Below, one piece after another: positions 1 to 6,095 of a DNA stretch of 7,767 nt. A model generated the notes under the pieces. The model ran no database searches, was not told where the DNA came from, and saw only the letters and a list, made by a program, of their open reading frames with translations. The position numbers were made by a program, and so were the translations under genes. Where the stretch lies: the NCBI GenBank assembly GCA_030623545.1, contig JAUXLW010000054.1, forward strand, positions 1 to 7,767, written 5' to 3'. Source of the DNA: Acidimicrobiia bacterium (GTDB lineage Bacteria > Actinomycetota > Acidimicrobiia > Spongiisociales > SHLN01). How positions within the stretch are numbered: position 1 is the stretch's first letter; the number at the start of each line of letters is the position of its first letter.

Positions 1-47
1 GGTCTCGGTTCAACACCGCCGAGCTCGGCTCAACCCCCAAGCGAGCA

Positions 48-72
48 GAACCCCTTACGTCGTAAGAGGTTC
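48..72. repeat. Strong imperfect inverted repeat (hairpin)
   Basis: The arms 48-58 and 62-72 pair over ten of eleven positions, with one C/A mismatch at 53/67 and a 3-nt loop at 59-61. This is the most stable-looking hairpin in the left part of the window. There is no T tract on either side, so calling it a terminator is not justified. It could be a structural element of a mobile-element end or of an RNA. Confidence 0.45.
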
Positions 73-312
73 CGAAAAGACGACCCCCCTACCGCAGGGC
101 GGCTACGCCGCCCCGCACCTTCTCCGCGACACCCCAGGTCAGCTCTCTGCGTCCACCCGAACCGCGAACCATAGAGTCGCGAGGCAGGAACCGAGAACTG
201 ATACCACGGGAGACGAGTTGGTCGCCGAGTAGGCAACCAACTCCAGTCGGAACTCGCACGCACCCCGATAAGCAACCGAAGGTCTCGAATCCCCCTTTCA
301 TGGGGGAAGTGG

Positions 313-334
313 TGCCTCGACTGCCATCGAGGCA
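313..334. repeat. Inverted repeat, 8-bp perfect arms
   Basis: The arms 313-320 and 327-334 are perfect reverse complements around the 6-nt loop 321-326. The repeat begins about 10 bp beyond the CCA end of the orphan tRNA-like sequence (minus strand). It could act as a transcription stop for that strand, although no U-rich tail follows. Confidence 0.4.
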
Positions 335-344
335 GCCTCGGCGC

Positions 345-393
345 GGTGGGCGCTGAGAGACTCGAACCTGCGACCTCTTCCTTGTAAGGGAAA
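345..393 (-). other. Orphan 3' half of a tRNA-Val(UAC)-like gene; possible attachment-site scar
   Basis: On the minus strand this reads like the 3' part of a tRNA. There is a 5-bp anticodon stem (one wobble) around a 7-nt loop with U33 and anticodon TAC (plus-strand 384-386). A variable region follows, then a canonical T loop TTCGAGT (plus-strand 360-366), a 3' acceptor strand AGCGCCC and ACC. The expected 5' acceptor strand (GGGCGCT) and a normal D arm are absent upstream, and two of the five T-stem pairs are mismatched, so this is not a complete functional tRNA. Isolated 3' tRNA halves are typical of the far end (attR) of elements that integrate into tRNA genes. In this orientation the element would lie on the side of coordinates above about 400, i.e. 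the side carrying the toxin-antitoxin remnant and the methyltransferase operon. No integrase is seen in the window. The tRNA-half reading is fairly secure; the attachment-site role is inference. Confidence 0.55.
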
Positions 394-495
394 TACAGCG
401 AGTTCCTGTGACCGGGAGAATAGCTCGAAAATGGCCTCTGAGCAGGGAGTTTGTCTCTCATCGATGATCGTCGATTTGCACCGTTTCTCGACAAC

Positions 496-515
496 TCGCG
501 TCCTATTCGCGTCCT
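496..515. repeat. Two direct copies of TCGCGTCCT, period 11 bp
   Basis: The same 9-mer occurs at 496-504 and 507-515, so the copies are one helical turn apart and about 70-90 bp upstream of the broken DUF433 antitoxin start. A pair of helically phased repeats in front of a toxin-antitoxin operon is what an autorepressor site can look like, but two copies of a 9-mer in GC-rich DNA can also arise by chance. Confidence 0.25.
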
Positions 516-586
516 GGGATCCGATGAAAGGACTGCCCTCCAGAGATCACTCCCCGGTGTGGGGCGTATCGTGCGAGAAGAGTGAC

Positions 587-825
587 ATGACCGAGGACCA
601 GTTCGCACTCATCACCACCGATCCAACAATCGCTCATGGCCAGTCGACGATTGCCGGTACCAGGGTTTTGGTCAGCGTCGTGCTGGACTGCTTGGCAGCT
701 GCCCGACGACGCAGGAGATCCTCGCCGAGTATCCGCCGCTCACCGAAGAAGGCATCCGGGCTGCGGCGGCCTACGGAGCCGCACTCGCCCAAGATGAGCT
801 GCTACCCCTTCCCCCATCGCAACGA
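587..825 (+). pseudogene. DUF433 family antitoxin, frameshifted
   Basis: From the ATG at 587 the translation has the typical DUF433 N-terminus: a T-x-DP-x-I-x-x-G motif, then IAGTRV and a VVLDCLAA helix. The frame then breaks. The family pattern resumes one frame over at about position 700, with TTQEILAEYPPLTEEGI and RAAAAYGAALAQDELLP. The split lies at about 698-702, where a Gly after LAA seems to be missing, consistent with a 1-nt or 4-nt deletion. In family members this protein is a small DNA-binding antitoxin of about 75-85 residues paired with a DUF5615 PIN-like toxin, which is what follows. No stop occurs at the expected end: position 823 is C where T would give the TGA stop. The gene is therefore broken twice. 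Family assignment is good; loss of function is inferred. Confidence 0.75.
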
Positions 826-1172
826 GGGTCAAGCTCGACGAGAACCTCCCCAGGAGCGTCGCCACGCTATTGGTCTCAGCCGGTGCCGACACGGATTCGG
901 TCACCGATGAGGGACTGGCGGGCGACGACGACCAGACCGTATGAGCCACAGCCCGACTGCTCCTCACGTTGGACCGCGACTTTGGCGACATCGGCCGCTA
1001 CGAACCGGGCACACATGCTGGGATAGTCGTCCATTGCCTTCCAGACAAGTCAGCTCCCGCCGTTGTTGAAGCCATCCGGAGGCTGATCGCCCGCCTCGAC
1101 CTGGCAGACCCCGCGGGCACGACCGCCATCCTGGAACCTGCCCGCCTGCGAATCCGGCGTTCCTCCAGCTAG
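822..1172 (+). pseudogene. DUF5615 family PIN-like toxin, decayed
   Basis: Read in one frame from 822 the product begins with RVKLDENLPRSVATLL, the hallmark D-E-N-L-P start of DUF5615 PIN-like proteins (predicted RNases with acidic metal-binding residues). It continues with GLAGDDDQTV, an in-frame TGA at 942-944, then ATARLLLTLDRDFGDI (second acidic motif), an HAGIVV strand and a C-terminal LRIRR before the stop at 1170-1172. The initiator is ACG at 822-824 where ATG is expected. About four residues that usually separate the AAR helix from the LLTLDRDFGD strand also appear to be missing. The only open downstream piece (969-1172) lacks the first catalytic motif. The partner antitoxin directly upstream is broken too, so the pair is probably a relic. 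Sec/readthrough use of the TGA is unlikely given the other lesions. Confidence 0.75.
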
Positions 1173-1217
1173 CTAGGGGAATAGTCTTGGCTATGAGCGA
1201 ACCGAGGATCGACGATC

Positions 1218-1556
1218 GTGTACCAATACTTCGGTCCGGTTCGGACCCTTCACACCAGCACCCCCATCCCCACGAGCCGCCGCTGTGTTCACTTTTACAA
1301 CCCGATCGCGGAGGACCGTGCAGACCGAGCCGCAGGGGCCAGGTTAGAGGCGGCGTGGGGGGCCGAGAATCCCGCCAAGGCAGGCCGCCACATCAGCCTG
1401 ATGCATAAAGCGATGGACGAGGGGATCATCAAGGCCGGGGCTGAGCGAATCGAAGGTGTTGCCGATTCGGCTGGGTGGCCCGGCCACATCACTCGATGCC
1501 GAGCAGCTCCTGAAGCATGTCGTGGCGCCACTCCTCGGTGCTCTTCACCTGGTTGA
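1218..1556 (+). CDS. Small hypothetical protein, 112 aa, family not recognised
   Basis: This frame runs from a GTG at 1218 to a stop at 1554-1556. Its codons up to about 1488 have G/C-rich third positions as expected for a coding frame in high-GC DNA, and an AGGA lies 10-14 bp upstream of the GTG. The central part (about residues 24-85: VHFYNPIAEDRA, then alternating acidic and basic residues) looks like a soluble helical protein, with no membrane segment or signal peptide. The last 22 codons lie antisense inside the conserved 3' end of the metF-like gene, so the natural end is probably lost or the stop is fortuitous. An ATG at 1193 lies one frame away and would join this frame after a single-base change, hinting at a frameshifted N-terminus. 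I cannot assign a function; it could be a fragment. Confidence 0.35.
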   Translation: MYQYFGPVRTLHTSTPIPTSRRCVHFYNPIAEDRADRAAGARLEAAWGAENPAKAGRHISLMHKAMDEGIIKAGAERIEGVADSAGWPGHITRCRAAPEACRGATPRCSSPG

Positions 1557-2379
1557 AGGTGTACACATGGAATCCGAAGACCCGAGCCTCCGGGGAGGCC
1601 AAGGTCGGCGCCAGACCGAGGACGAGAGCGTCCGGTGCGTAACCCCCTGGACGGATCAGCTTTCCGGCGAGGCTCTTGTTCTTCGACAGGAACCGCATCG
1701 AATCGCCGACCCCGATGCGAAGAGAGATCCTGAGCAGCTCGCCGAGGTCGGCGATACCGGGAATCCCGAAGTAGATCGGAAGCCTGATGCCCCTGTCACG
1801 GGTTTGCAGCACCCACTTGTTGATCGTATCCGGGGCGAAGCACATCTGCGTCGTCATGTCCGTCGCGTAGGGCTCCTTTTCCTCCAGGGCTTGCTGCAGG
1901 GATTCGTCGGAGATGAGCGGGTGGCCCTCCGGGTAGGCGGCCACGCCCAGCGACCTTATCCCATGGCCGATGTCCTCCATCACCTCGATCATTGCCATCG
2001 AATCGAAGAACTCGCCCGGCTCATCCGAGTCACCGGCAACTACCAATGCCCCCGTGATGTTGTGGCGGTCGAGTCGTTGGAGTATCGCCTCGAGCTCCCG
2101 ACGATCCTGCATCAGCCGCGCCGCGAGGTGGGGGATCACGGTGAAGCCGCGCTCGGCCAACTCCACGGCGACGTCGATCGTCGCGCCCATACCTCTGGAC
2201 GGGGACGCCATGACGGTCACGGTGGCGCCTTCGGGCAGGTAGGCGGCCTGGTCATAGACGTTCTTCAGGGGTAGCAGCTCGTATCTGAGATCCTGGAGCC
2301 GGGAGCGGACTGCCGCGATCTCGCCTCGACCGAGGCCTTCGGTGAATCCCTTCCTTCGCCTAGCTATTCGACGTCTCAT
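1489..2379 (-). CDS. MetF-like methylenetetrahydrofolate reductase
   Basis: The 296-residue product (from the ATG at 2379) has the size and TIM-barrel signature of MetF, the flavoprotein that interconverts 5,10-methylene-THF and 5-methyl-THF. Visible motifs, numbered from the ATG: VIPHLAAR (His84), GALVVAGD ending in Asp117 (cf. E. coli Asp120), YPEGHP (149-154), TTQMCF with Gln178 (cf. E. coli Gln183), PIYFGIPG and the C-terminal GFHVYTFNQV (269-278). The first strand, where E. coli MetF has FEFFPP with catalytic Glu28, reads VTVMASPSRG, so the usual acid is not evident. The N-terminus is very basic (MRRRIARRRKG). A GTG at 2385 is an alternative start; the ATG is preferred because GAGG lies 5 nt upstream of it. 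It overlaps the upstream activator gene by 20 bp. In this context it probably runs in the oxidative direction, feeding methyl groups from the corrinoid pathway into the folate pool. Assignment good; loss of Glu28 needs an alignment. Confidence 0.85.
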   Translation of the reverse strand: MRRRIARRRKGFTEGLGRGEIAAVRSRLQDLRYELLPLKNVYDQAAYLPEGATVTVMASPSRGMGATIDVAVELAERGFTVIPHLAARLMQDRRELEAILQRLDRHNITGALVVAGDSDEPGEFFDSMAMIEVMEDIGHGIRSLGVAAYPEGHPLISDESLQQALEEKEPYATDMTTQMCFAPDTINKWVLQTRDRGIRLPIYFGIPGIADLGELLRISLRIGVGDSMRFLSKNKSLAGKLIRPGGYAPDALVLGLAPTLASPEARVFGFHVYTFNQVKSTEEWRHDMLQELLGIE

Positions 2380-4360
2380 CGACACCTCGACTGCGGACGC
2401 GCCGCCTGCGGGCCTTGTCGACGGCCGCCGGTGCCTCGGGGAGATCGATCTTCTCGGCCATATGCGGGTACTGCGCCGAGGCGTGAGGAATGTGCAGCGC
2501 GGCTACGAAGTGCTCCTGGAAGCTCGGTTCGGTGGCCGTCTCGATCTTCTTGATCGTCTTGACGACGCCTTCGATCTCGGTGCGGGCTGCTGCGCTCAAC
2601 AGGGCCAGGATGGCACCTGATCCGGCCGCGTTGCCCGCGGCCGAGACCCGGTCGAGGTCACAGTCCGGAATCATGCCGAGGACCATTGCAAATAGCGGAT
2701 CGATGTGGCTGCCGAAGGCGCCGGCCAGCCGGATCTCATCGACGGTGTCCACACCCAGATGGTCCATCAGCAACCGGGAACCGGCGTCGAGGGCCGCCTT
2801 AGCGAGTTGAATGGCGCGCACGTCCGATTGTGTGATCAGGATGGGCGGCGGTCCGTCCCATAATACGAAGGAAAAGGTGCGGTCGTCGGGCACTACCCGC
2901 TCGGTGGCGATGTCCCCGCGGATAGTGCCGTCAGGGCTTATGACTCCGGCGAGATACAGCTCGGCGATGGCCTCGATGATCCCCGATCCGCAGATGCCGG
3001 TTATCCCCATCCTGGCCACTTCGTCACTGAAGCCGGCCTGGTCGGACCACAGGTCCGATCCGATCACCTTGAGACGGGTCTCGAAGGTGTCGTGGTCAAC
3101 CCGCACTCGTTCGATGGCGCCTGGTGTGGCACGCTGACCCGAAGAGATCTGAGCACCTTCGAACGCCGGACCGGTCGGGCTCGAAGCGGCGAGCAAACGG
3201 CCCGAGTTCCCGAGCACTATCTCGGCATTGGTCCCGACGTCCACCAGTAGCTGCACCGCCTCACCTCTGTGCGGAGCTTCAGCCAGGATCGCCCCGGCGG
3301 CGTCGGCACCGACGTGGCCGGCAACACACGGCAGGACGTACGCCCGGGCTCCAGGATGAACTCGGATCCCCAGGTCGGCGGCGTCGATGCGCACTGCCCC
3401 GTCGGTGACCAAGGAGAACGGTGCGGTTCCTAGGGGTGTGGGATCCAAGCCCAGGAACAGGTGATGCATGATCGGGTTGCCCACCAGGCAGATCTCGAGG
3501 ATGTCGGAGCGGTCGGCACCGTGCTCGTCGACGAGGCTGCCGGTGAGGTCATCGAGGGCCCTCCTAACCACGAAGGTCATCTCGTCGGCTCCGCCTTCGC
3601 GCATCATCGCGTAGCTGACCCGGCTCATCACGTCCTCCCCGAAGCGAATCTGAGGATTCATTACGCCGGCAGTTGCCAGGATCTCACCGCTGCCCAAATC
3701 GCATAGGTGCCCGGCGATGGTTGTGGAGCCAACATCGAAGGCAACCCCCAGCACGACATCGCGATATCCGGGCCAGACGCCCGTAGCGGCGGTGCCGTCG
3801 TGGACCGCCACCGTGACCGCTCCGCCTCCTGTGTCGAGGGCCATTGTCAGCTCGACGCGGGCAGTCTCGTGGATCTCGATCGAGTCCAGATCCCACTGGT
3901 CACGAAGGGCTCGCCCGATGAGGTCGACCTGGTCGACGGCTTCCTGGGCAAGGCCGGTGGTCTCGACGTAGTAGAGCCGGACGGCCGGGTCGACCTCACG
4001 GGATACGAGTTCTGGCCGCTTGTGCACGACCTGCTGGTGGATCTGGCTTTCCGGGGGCACGTCAATTACCACACCGCCCAGGATCCGAGCCGAACAACCC
4101 AGCCTGTGGCCATCGCCCAGCGGCCGGCGAGCTCGGTAGTCGATCTCCGTAGGGCCGGGCGGACTGAGTCGGTCCGGGTCCAAGGGGGTGGATCGGCCGG
4201 CGCCCTGGCGTATCTGGCACCGTCCGCAGATACCCCGACCGCCACAGATCGAGTCCAGGTCGACTCCCAGCTTCCGAGCGGCATCCAGGACTGTCGTGCC
4301 AGAGGCGACGTCGCCTTGTAGGCCCGACGGCGTGAACAGGACTCGGGCGGTCCGGGCCAC
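2360..4360 (-). CDS. ASKHA/2Fe-2S corrinoid protein reductive activator (RACo/ODR-AE-like)
   Basis: This 666-residue protein has the two-part layout of ATP-dependent activators of corrinoid proteins. Residues 1-100 are a plant-type 2Fe-2S ferredoxin domain with cysteines 39, 45, 48 and 89 (C-x5-C-x2-C-x40-C). After a linker, residues about 205-625 form the DUF4445/ASKHA domain, with DVGSTTIAGHL (209-219), CLVGNPIMHHLF (291-302), LLVDVGTNAEIVL (371-383), GICGSGIIEA (455-464) and LAGAFGSHID (545-554). Such enzymes use ATP to drive electron transfer to cob(II)alamin, restoring the cob(I)alamin form of the partner corrinoid protein after accidental oxidation. The 2Fe-2S version groups with the O-demethylase activating enzyme and RACo rather than with RamA, which carries C-terminal 4Fe-4S clusters. 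The start is the GTG at 4358-4360, three bases after the stop of the methyltransferase gene and with no clear Shine-Dalgarno, suggesting coupled translation. The C-terminus carries an Arg-rich tail (RRRRVRSRG). Confidence 0.93.
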   Translation of the reverse strand: MARTARVLFTPSGLQGDVASGTTVLDAARKLGVDLDSICGGRGICGRCQIRQGAGRSTPLDPDRLSPPGPTEIDYRARRPLGDGHRLGCSARILGGVVIDVPPESQIHQQVVHKRPELVSREVDPAVRLYYVETTGLAQEAVDQVDLIGRALRDQWDLDSIEIHETARVELTMALDTGGGAVTVAVHDGTAATGVWPGYRDVVLGVAFDVGSTTIAGHLCDLGSGEILATAGVMNPQIRFGEDVMSRVSYAMMREGGADEMTFVVRRALDDLTGSLVDEHGADRSDILEICLVGNPIMHHLFLGLDPTPLGTAPFSLVTDGAVRIDAADLGIRVHPGARAYVLPCVAGHVGADAAGAILAEAPHRGEAVQLLVDVGTNAEIVLGNSGRLLAASSPTGPAFEGAQISSGQRATPGAIERVRVDHDTFETRLKVIGSDLWSDQAGFSDEVARMGITGICGSGIIEAIAELYLAGVISPDGTIRGDIATERVVPDDRTFSFVLWDGPPPILITQSDVRAIQLAKAALDAGSRLLMDHLGVDTVDEIRLAGAFGSHIDPLFAMVLGMIPDCDLDRVSAAGNAAGSGAILALLSAAARTEIEGVVKTIKKIETATEPSFQEHFVAALHIPHASAQYPHMAEKIDLPEAPAAVDKARRRRVRSRGVDETSNS

Positions 4361-4363
4361 GAG

Positions 4364-5266
4364 TCAGCCGTTCGGATTGGGGCGTTGCCGCCCCCTCCGG
4401 CGCCGACCCCGCTCGGAATCTTCGGGCTGGCGATAAGCGCCGATCCAGGCGCTGCAGTTGGGATCGAGGCCGCGCAGCACATTGGTTGCATTAATCGTCG
4501 CGGTGATCTCTGGCTCGAGTGGATTGGTGATCGCAGACGTAAGACCATGTGTCGCGGCCATCGCCAGAAAAGTGGCGTTGATGCCGATCCGGTTCGGTAG
4601 GCCAAAGCTCACGTTGGACGCTCCGAGCGTGGTATTGACTTGGAGCTCGTCACGCAGCCGGCGCAGCAGCCAAAACACCTGCTGGGCAGCGGTGGGAATC
4701 GCCCCGACCGGCATCACCAGCGGGTCGACAACGACATCCTCCTTGGGGATCCCATGATCGGCTGCCCGGCTGACGATCTTTTTCGCCACCGCGAACCGGA
4801 CGTCGGGGTCCTCGGAGATCCCGGAATCATCGTTGCTGATCGCCACCACCGCGGCGCCGTAGCGTGCCACCAGCGGCAATACCGCTTCAAGGCGTTCGTC
4901 TTCACCAGTCACCGAGTTGACCAGCGCCTTGCCCCGGTAAACGGCCAGCCCGGCGGCCAACGCCTCCACGACCGACGAGTCGATCGACAACGGCACATCG
5001 GTGAGCGACTGGACCAGCTTCACCGTTTCGGCAAGGATCGCCGGCTCGTCTGCAAGGGGAATTCCGGCGTTGACGTCGAGCATGTGTGCCCCGGCTTCGA
5101 CTTGGGCAAGCACATCCGTCTTCACCCTTCGAAAATCTCCGGCTTTCATCTCCTCGGCAAGCTTCTTCCTTCCGGTCGGATTGATGCGCTCGCCGATGAT
5201 CACGAAGGGCTGGTTCAAGCCGATCACTACTTCCTTCGATGCCGAACCGACAACGGTGCGCGTCAC
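4364..5266 (-). CDS. Methyltetrahydrofolate:corrinoid methyltransferase (MtgA/MtvA/AcsE type)
   Basis: The 300-residue product is a pterin-binding TIM-barrel methyltransferase that moves a methyl group between a corrinoid protein and tetrahydrofolate. Motifs: GERINPTG (25-32), MLDVNAG (62-68), LSIDSS (93-98), LVNSVTGE (115-122), VVVDPLVMP (178-186) and GASNVSFG (215-222). Asp96, Asp181 and Asn218 fall where Asp75, Asp160 and Asn199 of Moorella AcsE bind the pterin, with an almost constant offset. There is no zinc site or homocysteine domain, so this is not MetH. The GTG at 5264-5266 is the likely start: it overlaps the TGA of the DUF1638 gene by 4 bp (GTGA), and no other start precedes the first conserved strand. 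The C-terminal 17 residues are an Arg-rich extension (SERGRRRRGRQRPNPNG) beyond the barrel. With a corrinoid protein, an activator and a MetF-like protein in the same operon, it most likely works in catabolic demethylation, methyl-corrinoid to THF. Confidence 0.92.
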   Translation of the reverse strand: MTRTVVGSASKEVVIGLNQPFVIIGERINPTGRKKLAEEMKAGDFRRVKTDVLAQVEAGAHMLDVNAGIPLADEPAILAETVKLVQSLTDVPLSIDSSVVEALAAGLAVYRGKALVNSVTGEDERLEAVLPLVARYGAAVVAISNDDSGISEDPDVRFAVAKKIVSRAADHGIPKEDVVVDPLVMPVGAIPTAAQQVFWLLRRLRDELQVNTTLGASNVSFGLPNRIGINATFLAMAATHGLTSAITNPLEPEITATINATNVLRGLDPNCSAWIGAYRQPEDSERGRRRRGRQRPNPNG

Positions 5267-5976
5267 GCCGTCGCTACCCGGGTCTCGGCAGGGGCGGTGA
5301 TGTCGACGAGCGCCGGCTCTAGCTCCCCGTAGCCGACGTATCGATGCTCCAGGATAAGCCCGAGACGGTCGGCGGCGGCCTCGGCCTGCGCGGTGAGGGC
5401 CGGATTCTCTGTTTGGGCCAGATACACGACCCGTCGATAGTTGCCGAAGTAGTCCTCCAGCAGCTCCGGGTGCCGGTCAAGCCCGAGACCCCTCCAGATC
5501 AGCCGGTCGAAGTGGCGCACGACGTAGTCGGTCAGATACAGCGTTCCCGGCTCCTCTTCGTGGAGGGCTTGGAAGCGGTCGGTCCCGGCATAGAACTGGT
5601 AGCAGTGGGCTCCGGTCAGTCGCTCCACGCCGTAGCGGGCCAGCACCTCATCGAGTCTGCCGCCCGTGCCGCAATCGGCGTACGCCACGAATATGCGCTC
5701 GTAGCGGCCTACTACCCGCCTCAAGTGCCGGTCTACGGCACCGGGAATCTGCTCCGGCCGGCTGTGAAGCCGGGCGGGAAGGCACTCGACATCGAACCCG
5801 GCGAGTCCATTGCGGTCGATGATGACGCCCAACTCGCGGGCCAGAGCACCGCAGGCGAGGATCAGGACCCGGGGCCGAGCAGCGTCAGCCGGCACCACGC
5901 CTCCCCGACACCAGGCGCTCTGCCGTATCGGCGGCCACGGCGGCATCTCGGCGGTACGCGTTCGCCCCGACTGCAT
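5263..5976 (-). CDS. DUF1638 domain protein, associated with corrinoid methyltransferase operons
   Basis: The 237-residue product matches the DUF1638 pattern. It has an N-terminal strand VLILACGALARE (Cys42), a CLPARLH motif (Cys65, His71), FVAYADCGTGGRLDEVL (Cys102), GAHCYQFYAG (His124, Cys125), and a C-terminal block with LTDYVVRHFDRL and VVYLAQTENP. The conserved Cys/His set suggests metal or cofactor binding, but no biochemical role is established to my knowledge. The family recurs beside methylamine and MttB-type methyltransferase genes, so a role in corrinoid handling or methyl transfer is a reasonable inference. The ATG at 5976 is chosen because AAGGAG (5984-5989) lies 7 nt upstream; the first 30 residues precede the conserved domain, so an internal start (ATG at 5946) is possible. 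Its stop overlaps the MtgA-type gene by 4 bp, implying coupled translation. No signal peptide or membrane segment is seen. Confidence 0.87.
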   Translation of the reverse strand: MQSGRTRTAEMPPWPPIRQSAWCRGGVVPADAARPRVLILACGALARELGVIIDRNGLAGFDVECLPARLHSRPEQIPGAVDRHLRRVVGRYERIFVAYADCGTGGRLDEVLARYGVERLTGAHCYQFYAGTDRFQALHEEEPGTLYLTDYVVRHFDRLIWRGLGLDRHPELLEDYFGNYRRVVYLAQTENPALTAQAEAAADRLGLILEHRYVGYGELEPALVDITAPAETRVATA

Positions 5977-6095
5977 CCCCGAACTCCTTCATCCAACAGG
6001 CCGGTGACATCCCGGGTGCCGTCTGGGGATTTCTTTGAAGAACATCGAGGTCTCCGATTCTCCGGAGCCGAACGGCCGAGAGCGGCATTGCTGAA
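5977..6095. other. 119-bp intergenic gap at a composition seam
   Basis: No gene is seen here. The gap holds an inverted repeat at 6052-6067 (arms CTCCG/CGGAG, 6-nt loop) and a short palindrome at 6031-6042 (TTCTT, 2 nt, AAGAA). Neither has a T tract. It separates the less GC-rich corrinoid-protein gene from the GC-rich downstream block and could hold a promoter for that block, but I see no convincing -35/-10 pair. Confidence 0.4.
5984..5989 (-). promoter_or_regulatory. Shine-Dalgarno site of the DUF1638 gene
   Basis: AAGGAG on the minus strand, 7 nt from the ATG at 5976. It is the strongest ribosome binding site among the last four genes, which otherwise rely on overlaps, and it fixes the start. 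It marks the first gene of the tightly coupled block DUF1638-mtgA-activator-metF. Confidence 0.7.

Larger units (their letters stand above)
1..340. other. Gene-free, hairpin-rich stretch
   Basis: I see no convincing protein gene here; the open frames are Arg/Ser-rich with no recognisable family. The stretch holds a series of inverted repeats read directly from the sequence: a 12-bp palindrome at 18-29; 48-72 (ten pairs, one internal mismatch, 3-nt loop); 97-113 (seven GC pairs, 3-nt loop); 215-243 (eight pairs, 13-nt loop); 291-306 (five pairs); and 313-334 (eight pairs, 6-nt loop). None is followed by a clear T tract on either strand, so they are not textbook terminators. The region lies directly beyond the 3' end of the orphan tRNA half at 345-393. 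It could be old chromosome beside an attachment site, part of a structured RNA, or simply GC-rich sequence. Confidence 0.4.

Noticed and set aside
345..425. Complete tRNA gene on the minus strand
   Set aside because: No 5' acceptor strand pairs with AGCGCCC, the D-arm region is not normal and two T-stem pairs are broken.
30..608. 192-residue minus-strand open frame
   Set aside because: It is Arg/Ser-rich, runs through the tRNA-like sequence and the hairpins, and has no recognisable domain; it is a by-product of high GC.
942..944. In-frame TGA in the DUF5615 toxin as a selenocysteine codon or readthrough site
   Set aside because: The same gene lacks its ATG and its partner is frameshifted, so decay (or sequencing error) is simpler; no SECIS-like hairpin follows.
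1456..1490. Rho-independent terminator after the metF-like gene
   Set aside because: Only short GC-rich stems are present, without a T tract on the minus strand.
1456..2274. 272-residue plus-strand open frame
   Set aside because: It lies antisense to the metF-like gene, whose motifs are clear; a shadow frame.
3707..4321. 204-residue plus-strand open frame
   Set aside because: Antisense to the activator gene with no family signature.
4364..5266. Dihydropteroate synthase or MetH fragment
   Set aside because: The pterin-binding residues align with AcsE-type methyltransferases, and no homocysteine or B12 domain is fused.
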